Positions 25,752 to 37,524 of a DNA stretch of 64,000 bases are shown here, in pieces (the stretch's first letter is position 1; every line of letters begins with the position of its first letter). This DNA is from Pilaira anomala (Eukaryota; Mucoromycota; Mucoromycetes; Mucorales; Mucoraceae). A program made the translations under genes and the position numbers. The notes beneath the pieces are model-generated. The model saw nothing but the letters and a program-made list of their open reading frames with translations. It made no database searches and was not told where the DNA came from. The DNA lies in contig JAIXMQ010000005.1 in NCBI GenBank assembly GCA_025716855.1, forward strand, positions 124,001 through 188,000, written 5' to 3'.

Positions 25752-28718
25752 TTAATAAGAAGGTCGATAATGTGAAGCACCATAATTGTTTTGGTTACGT
25801 TGATTATAAGAACCATATTGATTTCTTTGGTTATTTTGATTGTTGTTTGGCGGTTGACGTCCATAAGATGTCTTTTGATAACCATAACCATATTCTTGAC
25901 GTGGTTGTTGTTGATTATAATGGTTTGCAATAGGTGGTTGGTGATAATTGTTTGTAGTAGATACCGGTGGTTGATAACTGTTTGTATTAGGAGCCGGTGG
26001 TTGATAATTGTTTGTATTAGGAACCGGTGGTTGATAATTGTTTGTAGTAGGAACCGGTGGTTGATAATTGCTTGTTGTAGTGGGAGGTTGGTAACTATTA
26101 GGATACGTTTGTGTTGAGAGATACATAGGCTGTGCCATTGGTGTAGAATAAACTTGTTGCTTTGCTGGTGGTAATGTAGGTTTAGCAGTTGCAACGGGTT
26201 TAGGTACTGTAGTAGTAGTAGTAGTAGCAGCAGCAGCAGTTTTTGTAAGTACCAAGACACCCAAGAATAAATCACATTTTCTTTTAGTTTCTTCTACTCG
26301 AACTACATACAGACAATCCGGAATATGTTGAACTTTATATAAAGGTATTAAATAAAAATCTTTTACTTTGGTCTTATTATGTCCAACAACAGCATAACGT
26401 TGACGTGAATCAAGATACTTTAATAACTTTTGAGATTGTGTTTCATTCAATTGTTGTGTTTCCTTTGGCTTAGAAGGGTCGTTTGTGTCTGGATCGATCT
26501 CTAAAAGGACGATTTCACGACTACTAGAATATTGGCTTTGTGTTACATAACTCGTGACACGTTCAGCAGGAATACGACCTTCAATCCACATGTTAGAGGA
26601 TAATACTTCGGCCCACTCTGTTTCCGATAATAATCTACCTCCAATTTGACGTGCAGATGCTTCAAATTCTGCAACTTGAGGCATATTTACGCGTCCTTGC
26701 CAAATTGTAGGTAATACATCCTCCTCCTCCTCTTCTTCTTTTGTTGTTACTTTTTCTTCCTCTTGAACTTCTTCCATTTCTACATCTTCAGATTGTTCTT
26801 CAGGTTGTAATAATTCACTTGTATCTACTTCTTCGACTTCAAATGAACTTTCTTCTTCTTCTCCTAATAATTCCGCCACATCCAACGTGACCTTTCTCTT
26901 TTTAATTTGATCAGCAGCCGATGCATCTGATGAACCTCGTTTACCATGGTCATCATGAGCAGGGATACCAATGCGGGCTAAAATATCATCCAAGGGGTCC
27001 AACTTTGATCCTGTACTGGTTGGACTAAAACTTGAAATAGATGTCCTATGATGTTCTAATTGTTGTTGTTGATCATCAGTTTTAGGAGAATCTGTTATTG
27101 ATGGAGAAGGAGTAGTAGGTATAATTGGTTTTTCAATATGGATATTTTCCACTTGTTCAGAATACATGTTTTGATTGGTATCGTTATCTTTATTAGGTAC
27201 CATAATAATATCACCTTTATGTGTCTTTTTAATAATAGGTGTATTATCCATCTTCATTACTGAATTCTTGAGTGCTGTCTTTCTTAATACTTCTGACATT
27301 GACTTTAATTCTGGATTAGCCATATCTTCTGAAGACATCTTGACAAGTTCTGAAGGACTTAAATCGCCTGTAATCACACGTACTTGAAATACTTTGTTTT
27401 GTTTATCTTTTAAATTATATAATAAAGATCGAAATTTACTCTTGTAACGTTCTCCACATGTACGTTGACGCTGTTGCTTGGAATCTCCCAATTGTTCCAA
27501 CATTGTATTCTCAATCGATCTCGCTAATTTATCTGCTCTTTCTTCATTTGAAATCTTTTCTTCTGAATCAAATAAATCTGGGTTCTCTGTTAACGCTGAA
27601 TCGATAATTACTTTCAAGATATTCGACATGTTTTTAATTACATTTCGACGTACTGGGTTTTCATGTTCTGTCATTTGACTAGGTGACATAGGCGTATCAG
27701 GTGTCTCTGTTCCTTCTCTAGGTCTCCCTCCTCCTCCTCCTCCTCCTCCTCCTCCTTCTTCTTCTTCTTCCATCTCTACTTCTTTTTCGGCTTTCTCTTT
27801 ACCATTTTTCTCTCTTTCATCATCTTCTTTCTCCTCCTCCTCCTCTTTCTCATCTTCTTCTTCCTCCGCATCGTCTTCTTCTTTATATTCTGTATCATTT
27901 TCCTTTGTCTTGACTTCATCTTCTTCATCTTTAGCCACATCAGGTGGACTCTTTTTAGTTCCATTAGCACGTCTACCTTTAGATACATCACCAGACATGG
28001 AAGCCGTACGCATACGAGATGTACGCGTTACACGCGGTGCCTTTTCTTCTTTGACCATTTTTTCTTCATCCTTTTTACGCGCACAAACATCACTACAATA
28101 TGAATCAGCTCGAGTACGATTATTACAACCTGAATAAAGACATTGAGATTGATTTCGATTGGATCCTCTTGTTTGACGTGTAGAAGAAGGTGCTGGAATA
28201 GTAATAGTGACTTTGGGTTGAGGTGCTGGAGTTACTACTGCGGTTGGTGATGGTTCAGATGCTGAAGTTTCCGCGGGCTTTTCCTCTGTTGTTGTTATAA
28301 CTTTTTGTTCAGGTTCAATTTTAGGTTCAATTTGTTTGTCTAGAAATAAAATTAAAACAAGTTAGTATCTTGTTATTCTTGTTGTTAATATACATATATA
28401 TATATATCACACGCGCGCACACACATATAGACGTAAGTGTGTTTGTCTCATTGCAATATTCCCTTGTCTCATGTTGCCATGAGACCAAGAAATAAAAAAT
28501 GAAAGCTGTCAAAAAGAAACGAGAGGAAAAAAAAAAAGACAAATCAAGAGTATGTCTTTTTGAGTTTATGAGAAGGTATCATTATTTTCTTTTTTGATCC
28601 GTTTTCTATATAGTAATAGTATTATTATAGTAAAAAAAAAAAAACAAGAGAAAAAAAAAAAGGTGTTTGTATGTAAAGTAGATGATTTGTTTTATGCAGC
28701 ATTGAGTGTATGTGTGTA

Positions 28719-28750
<32 letters not shown>

Positions 28751-29627
28751 TGTTATGGGTTGAAAATAAATGAAAAAATAATAAAGACTTTTTTTTTAAG
28801 AAGAAAAAAAAAAAAGAAAAGGTACTCTGAATCATCTTTTATTTTGATTATCGTTCTCTCTACCCTCTCTCTTTTTTTTTTTTCGTATTCGTTTTGACAA
28901 TGTAAACAACGCGCGCGCGTTTGTGTATGTGTATATATGTATGTATGAAATAAAAATAAAAAAAGAATAGTAAAAGAACTTACCTTCAAGGCACTTCTTA
29001 CAAACCCAATCAATATCCTCTCCTTCTTGATCATCTGGATCAAAATCAACGCAACTACAATGAAACCTGATATATATAAAAAAAAAAACATAAATAAAAA
29101 AGATATAATAAATTACCGATAAATTAATTAAAAAGCCCTTACCACTCTTCGCACGTATCACATTGTACCATGGGTTTACCATTATACGGTTGTTGACAAA
29201 TACAATATAATTTCTTGGTTGCCTTTTTCTTCTTTTTAGGTGCTGGCTTAGTTACAGCAGCTTTAGGTGTTGAACCTGCTCTTGAACGCGTTACACGTTT
29301 CTCTTCCTCATTAACTACGGGTTGTTGCTTGAATAAAGAATCGGGTGTGATAAAATTATCTTGATTAGAAACTAAAATACCACCATTTCCAATAATTTCA
29401 GTTAAATTAATTCCATCAACAAGTCCATTTTGTAACAAACCCCAATCTGCGTTCGTGTTATTTTCGTTAAATAAATAGGTTGTTGGGTCCAACAACGTAT
29501 CTAACGAACCACCCGCATGCCATTCTGCTTCTTTTGGTTCCGGCTCTGCAAGTTCCTCTGTTGATAATAAATTCATTTGATTTTGATCTTGTAAATCAAG
29601 ATATTCGTCAAGATTATGAATGTCCAT
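25752..29627 (-). CDS. BYE1: BYE1/PHF3-type transcription regulator (PHD + TFIIS-like domain + SPOC)
   Basis: A 1051-aa protein with the domain order of yeast Bye1 and animal PHF3/DIDO, which bind elongating Pol II and H3K4me3. The PHD finger (about 142-187) has all C4HC3 ligands: C142, C144, C156, C159, H164, C167, C184, C187. A further Cys cluster CLYSGCNNRTRADSYC resembles the zinc motif after the PHD finger of Spp1/CFP1. The TFIIS central domain spans about 417-540 (RRNVIKNMSN, KYKSKFRSL-like GERYKSKFRSLLYNLKD, VRVITGDLSPSELVKM). The SPOC domain spans about 734-889 (TIWQGRVNMPQV to YVVRVEETKRKCDLFLGVLVL). An acidic poly-Glu/Gly region precedes the TFIIS domain. The tail has tandem YQPP repeats. 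Exons are 29627-29143, 29066-28984 and 28339-25752. Confidence 0.88.
25925..26095 (-). repeat. In-frame tandem Tyr-Gln-Pro-Pro repeats
   Basis: Six copies of a YQPP (once YHQPP) motif are spaced about 10 residues apart and joined by Thr/Asn linkers, near the C-terminus of the BYE1-like protein. The DNA copies are close to identical for several units, which points to recent unit duplication. Spacing and Tyr-Pro content recall low-complexity interaction tails, but no function is proven. Confidence 0.75.
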
Positions 29628-29873
29628 TTCTCTTTCTCTTTTATATATCTTTTTAAAGAAAACAAAAAAGATATTTAATGTGAGTGTGTGAGAAAACTCC
29701 CTTTCAAATCAAAATGGAAAAAAACACTTTTTTTTTTTATACTTTACCAGTCACAGTAAAAAAAAAAAATCTGTGACTGAAAGATTATCCAATAGATAAA
29801 GTCTATAATACCTAGAAAGGATGAAAGATCTACAGCCATGACGCTATTTTATCTTTTTCTCTAATAAAACATA
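29628..29873. promoter_or_regulatory. Divergent promoter spacer BYE1/MRI1
   Basis: About 245 bp separate two divergent start codons, so both promoters must lie here. It contains a T run near 29729 and an A run near 29758. No defined binding site is recognised. Confidence 0.45.
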
Positions 29874-31056
29874 ATGAGTAAGGTCCCTTCTGAAATCATA
29901 TTAATGTAGTTCTTTAACACTCATTTTATTATTAGCCACTAAAACTCTCGAAGCAATTAAATATACCAGAGGAAACCTCAGCATCTTGAACCAGCTTGTT
30001 TTACCTCATGAGACTATTTTCGAAACTGTCTTGAACGTTCAAAACGGTCATGCTGCCATCAAAACCATGAAAACCCGTGGTGCTCCCGCTATCGCCATTG
30101 TTGCTGCTTTATCTTTAGCCGTCGAAGTTCACACCCGTGCCGAAAACAAAGAATTCGAAACTGTAGACCAAGTCGTCAAGTTCTTGTACGAGTCCCTTGA
30201 ATATCTCAAAACCTCTCGTCCCACCGCCGTCAATTTATTTGATGCCGCTGGTAAGCTTTGGGATCTTATTCAAACTACTGCTAAAGACACCAAAGATCCT
30301 ATGACCGTTGTCAATGCCTATATTGAAGCTGCTGAACAAATGTTGGTAGATGATGTCAAGGATAATAAGAATATCGGTAAATATGGTGCTGAATACATCA
30401 TGGATAATGCTAGAGATAAGAGCCATATCAGTGTCTTGACTCACTGTAACACCGGTTCTCTTGCTACTGCTGGCTGGGGTACTGCATTAGGTATCATCCG
30501 TGATTTGCATGCTAACGGTCAATTGGAACACGCTTATTGTACTGAAACTAGACCTTATAATCAAGGTTCTCGTTTAACCGCTTACGAACTTGTATATGAA
30601 AATATTCCTGCTACCTTGATTTGTGATAACATGGCATCTGCCTTATTGAAGCAAAATCCTAATGTACAAGCTATTGTTGTAGGTGCTGATCGCGTAGCTG
30701 CTAATGGTGATACCGCTAATAAGATTGGTACTTATCAATTAGCCATTACCGCTAAATATCACAACATTATGTTTATTGTCGCTGCCCCCTCTACCTCTAT
30801 CGATTTAAATACCAAGAGCGGTAAAGATATAGTGATTGAACAACGTCCTTCAGAAGAGTTAGTAACTGTCACTGGTGTCCGTGTACAAGATGATGAGCCT
30901 ACTTGTATTCGTACTGCTGCTGCTGACATTGGTGTTTGGAACCCTAGTTTTGATGTTACTCCTGCTGAATTAATTTCTTGTATTGTTACTGAACAAGGTG
31001 TTGTCACAAAGAAGGATAGAATGACTGAATTCGATATGGCTTCTTTCCTCAACTAA
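29874..31056 (+). CDS. MRI1: Methylthioribose-1-phosphate isomerase
   Basis: The enzyme converts 5-methylthioribose-1-phosphate to the ribulose form in the methionine salvage pathway, recycling sulphur from polyamine synthesis. The 374-aa product shows the eIF2B-like fold: [17 protein letters not shown] at the start, TRGAPAIAI, the catalytic Cys in [15 protein letters not shown] (about Cys172) and the catalytic Asp in [20 protein letters not shown] (about Asp253). Exon 1 is only 4 nt (ATG plus A, 29874-29877). A 58-nt intron follows, and exon 2 is 29936-31056. The tiny exon is inferred: it gives the best donor and the [12 protein letters not shown] start expected of the family. Codon use is strongly biased compared with its neighbours, which suggests high expression. 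Confidence 0.93.
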
Positions 31057-32932
31057 AAAATCAAATAAAAAAATTGTATTTCTATGTGCTTATCGATTTA
31101 TTATTTTTTATTTGGATCTTTTTATTTTTATATACATATAACCTTGGGTTGTTTATTCGTGTGTACCTGAATTTTGTATATTATCCCAGTCGCACTAAAC
31201 TTATGAGTGTCATCTTGTCGCTGCCTATTAAAATATTTTGCATAGATACTCTTTACAGATGTCAAATTATTTATAGGGCTATTTTGTCTGCATATCTAGA
31301 GAGTATTTACAACAACAAGATTAGAATGAGCATCCATTTTGTGTGAAGGGTAAGCTTTTTAAAATTCTTCCAAATTTAGTTATAGTATCACGTGATCTCT
31401 AAAATTTATATAAATAATTACACTTTTCTTCATGTTTTAAAAATGATTTTACCCAACCGGGAGTAGAAAAATCTCAAAACATGATTTTCTTTTCAAATCC
31501 TTAAAATCGCTTATCTCAAAACTACGTGGTTTTATATCTCAGAGCTTCAAAGGGCACTTTACATTAATGTGAATGGAAAAAACTTGGGAGTTTTTTTTTT
31601 AAAAAAAAGGATAACACTACTTCCATACAAAAATATTTAGACGGGTAGTGTATTTTTACAGAAAGAATAGAGCAATATATGGTATTCGTTTTACAACTAA
31701 GTATAAAAATTGGAAATACCGAGTGAACTACAATACCCAAAGAAGTTTATAAAATTAAAAAAAAATATCGTTTTAAGTTATGTTTGATATGTTTGAATGT
31801 TAAGTAAAGAGTAAATCTATTTAAAAATGTGAATGTCATACTCCGGGAAAAGAATAAATCAAAATGGTACACAAGGGGGCGCAGGGGAACAAAATTTCCG
31901 GCAGAAAAGCAGAACCAAATCCAAATAATGTGGCACACAAAGAATTTTTTAACTTACACATAATATGGAAAATTTTGAGAATAGATCATTTTCACCGGAA
32001 AGAAGAAAACAATTATTTAGAGTTGATAAATTTTGAATTTAATATATATATATATCATAGATAGCAAGATATCCTGTGAATATTGCGTTTCTACAAGTAA
32101 AAATCTGATATATGTATCAGTACGGGACACAAAACCAATTAGGTAACTCTTAAAGAATTATCGAGATCTCTCAAACTACATTGCATTGTGTTACACGTCA
32201 GATCAAAACTATTGCAGGCGACGACTCTTTGTTAATTGTAAATCAGGACAATGGGTTCCCCCAAGAAGCGATTATAATGTGATTTTTTCCCAATGACATG
32301 TTCCATCAGAGGCATTGTATTGGTTAATATATATTTAGATTTTAGGGCTTGGAACTCGTACCAAATTAAAAAAAAAATGTTAAAGGGGGCACAATGTTTT
32401 TACTATAGAACAAGTAAAGATCATAAAAACAATGATAATAGACTTTTCTTTTTCCGTGTTTGTTTCTCTTTTATATGATAATTTAGGTAAACATGATTAC
32501 ATCTATATGGGCGTATTAACATAGTCAGTCTCTTGTATACTTTTTTTAGCCGAATGTAACCAAAAAAAAAAAAAAAAAAAAAAAAAAAACTTTTAGTGAT
32601 ACCCCACTCCAATTCCATTCTAAAGAGAAAAAGAAAAGAAGAGGAGTAAAAGCTGAAATGTAGCCGTCTTTTTTTTTCGCGTATCTGTATTATATAATAT
32701 GCTTCGATAAATTAACCAGGAATCCAACTACTGCTTAAATTTTTTAACATACTACACTTATTGTGTACAGGATCAATTAACAACTTGTTAATGACTGTGG
32801 GTAACACAGAAAATATGAGTTTGTCGTTTGTGTCACAATTTGATTCTCTACAGTATATAAATCAGTTGAAGTTATTTACTAAAATCCATCTCCTTATTTC
32901 TTTTCATCATTTAAATATCAAATACGTAAAAG
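31057..32932. other. Gene-poor spacer with a TATA box before the kelch gene
   Basis: About 1.9 kb with only short, stop-rich frames. A CACGTG core lies near 31389. A TATATAA box at 32854-32860, about 75 bp before the kelch-like gene start, is a credible core promoter element. A T/A homopolymer sits at 32562-32589. No gene is seen. Confidence 0.45.
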
Positions 32933-35900
32933 ATGAATAAGCTTGTATTTCTACCACCTCTCCTCATATTTTTTTGGATATCCTTAGCAGGAATAGTAGA
33001 AGGAAAATATCCTGTGGTTGTAGACGATCCGGCAACAAAGTTTAGTCGTAGATTATCTGGACGTTCAACAGTTGTATATCAGAATAAAATGTATGTTTAT
33101 GGCGGCAGAACAGTCAGTAAAGCTTTACCAACAAATGAAATGTATGTATATGATTTCGAAACAGATCCTAATGCTGCAAAAATGTCTCTAGTGAACCAAA
33201 CAAACGTCGGTCCTATTTGCTTTTTTTGTGGTGCCATCATGATTGATGATCACCGTATGATGATACTCACAAAAGACGTTACACCTGCGCTTGAAGATAT
33301 GAATACTGTAGTGAAGCCTCATATTTTTGATTTCGAGACATCTACCTGGTCTGTCGATGATAGAGCCCCCGTTTATAACGTATCTTTAAGGCAAAACTAT
33401 CAAGTGCGATTATATCATACTACTGTTTTAGGAAGAGATGGAATGGTATATACAATTGGCGGCACGGATTATTATTTTGCAAATTCAACTCAAACTTCTT
33501 GGTATTATAATCCCATTGATAATTCATATGGAATGATTGCAAACAATGGATTCTTATATACAGTCATGAACCATAACTCTTTTGTACTATCGTATGTAAA
33601 AATATATCTATATGTATTTGATTTGTGCCAATTGTATTGATTTATTGTTATAAAAATACAGAGATACGACAATTGGTTCAATATATGGAAGAAATACCTC
33701 AATTCCAACAGTCAATTATTTTCCAATTGATTTTATCATGGTTATAGATACAGTTACTAAATCATGGGTGGCGCCTGTAGAGCTTAAAGTCAAAACTCAT
33801 CCTTCATTGTTTCGTGGTGGTTTGGAAGGAGCAGCATCAGTGTCATTCGGTCAAGGCAGATATGTTTTTATCTCTGGTGGAGCTTATACTAGTAGGACGT
33901 CTTCGAATATAGTTCGCCATGATGTAGTCATTGATCTGGAGCAGAGACAAAGTGAGGTACTCGGAATCACACCAATAGATTACTATGTAACACCGAGAAT
34001 GTATGGATCTTTGGCAGTAATATCAAATGAATACCTTGTAGTAGCGTTCGGTATTTCTTGGTTCACTGGATCTGCAGAGGTGCCATATATTGATATGATT
34101 CGATTACCACAAATGGGAGAAGATGGAAGACTTTTGAAAAGTATATATTCTAGCAATGGCACGTGGGTAACTTCCATGTCGAAAGACTTTATTTCTGACT
34201 CTAAGGAACCCAAAAAACGTTTATCAACACAAATCATTCTCCTTATTATCTTTGCTATTCTTATAGCCATATGCTTGGCTGTTTTAACACTAGCGGTGAT
34301 TTATAGAAAAGAACTAAGTGGCAGAAGAAACATAAGAAGAACAAAGTTTTATGCAAAAAGTATCCTTAGATCAATTTGGCCTAGAAGGTACTAGAGATTT
34401 TAAAGATATGTTAATGTGTTCATCTAAAGCTAATGTTTTTTAATGTTAATAATATAGAGTTGGTGAAACATTTTCTTCACAGCTTTACAACTTTTTGACC
34501 AGAGTACTTCTATTTATGGCACTCTTGGGATTTATGATTTACTTTGTGTATAGTATTATTAATAGTCCAATATCATCCACCGATAGTTTTGAGGAAAAGG
34601 AGACTATTGAAGTTCCAGGTATGTTTTGTTAGCCATTTTTATGATTGTAACTAAAAAAAAAAAAAAAATCAAGATATTCGATTTTGTTATTCAGGTTGGT
34701 ATTATGATAGTGTATATGACGCTGGAGAGGTATTCCCAGATTTAAGTTGTCAAAACCTCAAATCAAGAAATATATCGTCTGGATGTGGTGAAATTGTAAC
34801 ACTCAATCGAAATATATCAACGCCATCGTTTCCTGGACAAGTGGGTGACACGAAATGTGACATGTACCGTGGCGGGAATGGGAATTCGATTGTTTCAAGA
34901 GATAGCTCGGAACTAGTGTTCAATCATATTGGTTTAATTAGTTCACAATACCAAGCGGTCTATATTCAATTTTACGAGCATGAGAAGAACCCAAACCGCG
35001 TAGTTTATTTTGACGAAACCTTACCCGATTTTGATGTGGAATCTGCAGATAAATGGTTAGAATCTGAACTTAGCAGTAACTCTGACAGTGAAATAGTAAA
35101 CCAGGTGCTTACGGTGTATCCCAACACTTATGCATCGATTCAATTCGAAGTAGTCTACACAACTAAGCTAGATCCTAATAGTGCTTGGAATTATATCGGT
35201 ATTTTTCCAAAATATATTCAAACTTCTGAACTTAGTATCACCCACACCAATATCATGAAATACGACACAGTGATATCAACAGATGCTGGAGCACCAGAAA
35301 CTTATATTGGTGAAATAAAAGTATCACCAGCTAGCTTTACAGTAAAGACAATTACTGAAAACAAAGATGTTACTCTCATTTCGGCACTTGGTGTGTTCGC
35401 TGGTATTGTTAGTTTTTTATTGGCTATTCAAGTAATCTTATTTGGTGCAAGACCTGTTGACCCTTGGGGATTATTTCAGAAGACCTCTATTCGTGCGAAT
35501 AGAAAAGATAAAAAGAAGAAAGAACTAGAAAGACATTTTGGTATTCCAGATGTAAAAAGTGTACCATTTATTACACCGGTACATAAAAGATTTACTCCTA
35601 TCTATAATCTCAGTTCTGAAGAAGATCGAAATGAAAAATCAGATGGTTCTCAAGAAGAACTATTGCATGAAAGAATATTTAGAAACATGGAACCAGATTT
35701 AAATGGCGAAGCTCTAGAAATGAACTCTTTGGTTTCTGGATTTAATGATTTGAGGACGAGACTATCTCAATTGGAAGGAAGAAATCAGATATTGGAACTT
35801 GTTTTAAAATCATATTATATAGATGATAAAATCTTTCGTGAATTATATCCTGATACTAACACCGAAGAAGAGCCTAGTATTGAAAAAGGGCCTAGCATTG

Positions 35901-35953
35901 AAGAACGGCTTACCATTGAAGAAAATTCTACAATTCAAGAGAAACGTAGTTAG
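32933..35953 (+). CDS. Kelch-like beta-propeller membrane protein with three transmembrane segments
   Basis: Four exons (32933-33591, 33662-34387, 34458-34618, 34695-35953) give a 934-aa protein. It has a signal peptide (LLIFFWISLAGIVEG), then kelch-type blades such as RSTVVYQNKMYVYGG, HTTVLGRDGMVYTIGG and GQGRYVFISGG to about residue 400. Membrane segments lie at about 407-433 (IILLIIFAILIAICLAVL), 471-491 (VLLFMALLGFMIYFVYSI) and 740-762 (LISALGVFAGIVSFLLAI). Between the second and third is a roughly 240-residue domain with several Cys and N-glycosylation sites, probably on the same side as the propeller if the second segment returns the chain. The end is cytoplasmic and charged, with a short coiled coil (LRTRLSQLEGRNQILELV) and repeats of a PSIEE type. 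Each piece alone would look like a separate gene; the splice frames show one. Function is unknown: a cell-surface sensor or wall/adhesion protein is an inference. Confidence 0.75.
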
Positions 35954-36446
35954 AAGTTTTTTAACTTCAGCAAGTAAAAATATGTAAAGAAAATAAAATA
36001 AAGAGCCTGATATATTTACAATTGGCTTGTGTAATTACGCGCATAACTAAATAAAATATACACAAATCATTGCTTTGAGCGTATATATAATGAGGTGAAG
36101 GGTTTTATTATGAAAAATAGCCACGCCCTCTCAAAGCGTCTACGTAACACAAATTCAAAACTTACCTAATGAAACGTATCACTCGCACACGTTGATCTGT
36201 TAACGACAACTCTCTCTTTCAACTTTTACGAGAAATTAATAACAACTAATTGTATGTTTCTGAATTTTCTGTATCCTGTATCCGTTCAAGTAGAATATGC
36301 ATTATTTCTGTTATATCTCTCGTCCTCAAACCGTAACTTTTTCTTAAAATCTTTTTTTGTTTTAAAAAAAAATCAATTGATATATTTTATTTGTGAGCGT
36401 GCTTTTTAATGCAAAGTGGGACTTTTTGATTGGTTTCTTTTTTCTA
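35954..36446. other. Spacer after the kelch gene
   Basis: About 490 bp between the convergent ends of the kelch-like gene and DPM3. AT-rich; I see no element. Confidence 0.4.
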
Positions 36447-36850
36447 TTAAAGTTGCATTCCCTTTGACCTCAACTCTGATTTTGCTTGTGTGATTTCCTA
36501 ATAGATAAAACAAATCAATAAAATATAAAATTATAATAAAGAGGGTATAACTTTACACCCATAAGTTCCGTATAGGCTTCAGGACAGTCGCGGAAAGTAT
36601 ACATGGCTGAACCAATATTTGAAAGACAATAACTGCCAAAAGCAACAAGTGCCCACCAAGGAAGCTAAATGAACAAAACTGTTAGATGACAATAATAAAC
36701 GCGTTGTCATGTCATCAATTTTTTTTTTTTTACCACAGGAATAACTTTTTCTTGTACAGTTTCAGGTAAAGGAATAATACCTAAATAAAGTACCATATAC
36801 GTAGCAATAAGGATAGCACCAAATGTATAAGCTTCTGTTGCTCTTGTCAT
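36447..36850 (-). CDS. DPM3: Dolichol-phosphate mannosyltransferase subunit 3
   Basis: DPM3 tethers the catalytic subunit DPM1 to the ER membrane. The enzyme supplies mannose for GPI anchors, O-mannosylation and N-glycan completion. The 91-aa product has two N-terminal membrane helices (FGAILIATYMVLYLGIIPL; VIPVLPWWALVAFGSYCLSN). These lead to the conserved DPM3 tail: YTFRDCPEAYTELM, then an EITQAKSELRSKGMQL coiled coil that contacts DPM1. Exons are 36850-36734, 36664-36557 and 36497-36447. The start was set at MTRATEAYTF because this matches the family N-terminus; an in-frame upstream Met would add a third hydrophobic stretch. It is head to head with DPM2. Confidence 0.93.
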
Positions 36851-37018
36851 GTTTGAAATAAATAAAGTATAAAAAAGAGTTGTAAAAAAGAAAATTAAAA
36901 TAAAACACATGGTCGTGACTTAATAAACTCAGTCGAGGAGGAGTCACCAAATGAACAAACGACACACACACACACACGCACATACTTTATTTATTTTTAT
37001 TTTTTTTTATATAACATT
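36851..37018. promoter_or_regulatory. Shared 168-bp bidirectional promoter of DPM3 and DPM2
   Basis: The only sequence between the two start codons. It holds a CA microsatellite (36962-36978) and a T-rich tract (36985-37010), with no other gene. Two genes for subunits of the same complex therefore share one control region, which implies co-regulation (inference). Confidence 0.65.
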
Positions 37019-37444
37019 ATGGTAAATTCAACATGAGGAATTTAATTGAATAAATGTTGATCAGAAAAATAATATTAGGCAACAGACAAAGCAGTAGGGG
37101 CTATTGGGTGTTTCTTTACACTTGGTATATTCGTATACTATTCTACTTGGACATTAATTATGGTACGTCTTTTAATACTGCATAAAGAGAAGAGGGTAGG
37201 GAACAGTCTGTGATTTTGACAGCGGAAATTTTCCCTTTATTTTGATCTCCAAGCCATCTCAAATCAAAACTGATTTTTTATACAGCCTTTTGTAGATGAA
37301 GGTCACCCCTCACATCAATACTTTCCTAATTGGACATACGCTGTCAAGATACCTTTACTAATTGCAATTCTTTTATTTACTATTGTATTTACATTTTTGT
37401 CACTGATCATGATTAAAAGTAACCGAAACGCACCTAGCTACTAG
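37019..37444 (+). CDS. DPM2: Dolichol-phosphate mannosyltransferase subunit 2
   Basis: DPM2 is the small regulatory subunit of dolichol-phosphate-mannose synthase. It stabilises DPM3 and, in animals, also associates with the GPI-GlcNAc transferase. The 81-aa product has the family pattern of two membrane helices around a loop: KAVGAIGCFFTLGIFVYYSTW and LIMPFVDEGHPSHQYFP, then YAVKIPLLIAILLFTIVF, ending with a short basic tail. Exon 1 is just the ATG (37019-37021); exons 2 and 3 are 37079-37162 and 37286-37444. The donor directly follows the ATG, and the spliced start MATDKAVGAIG matches the family. No long frame marks this gene, so automated annotation could miss it. Confidence 0.92.
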
Positions 37445-37488
37445 TCTCTCATAAATATTTTTATGAATAAGTTAAACTTCTTTTTGAA

Positions 37489-37524
<36 letters not shown>

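Noticed and set aside
25733..26275. Minus-strand 180-codon frame overlapping the end of BYE1
   Set aside because: It is an alternative frame of the YQPP repeat and low-complexity tail.
34841..35953. Second independent gene after the kelch frame
   Set aside because: Splice sites at 34387/34458 and 34618/34695 join all parts in frame into one membrane protein.
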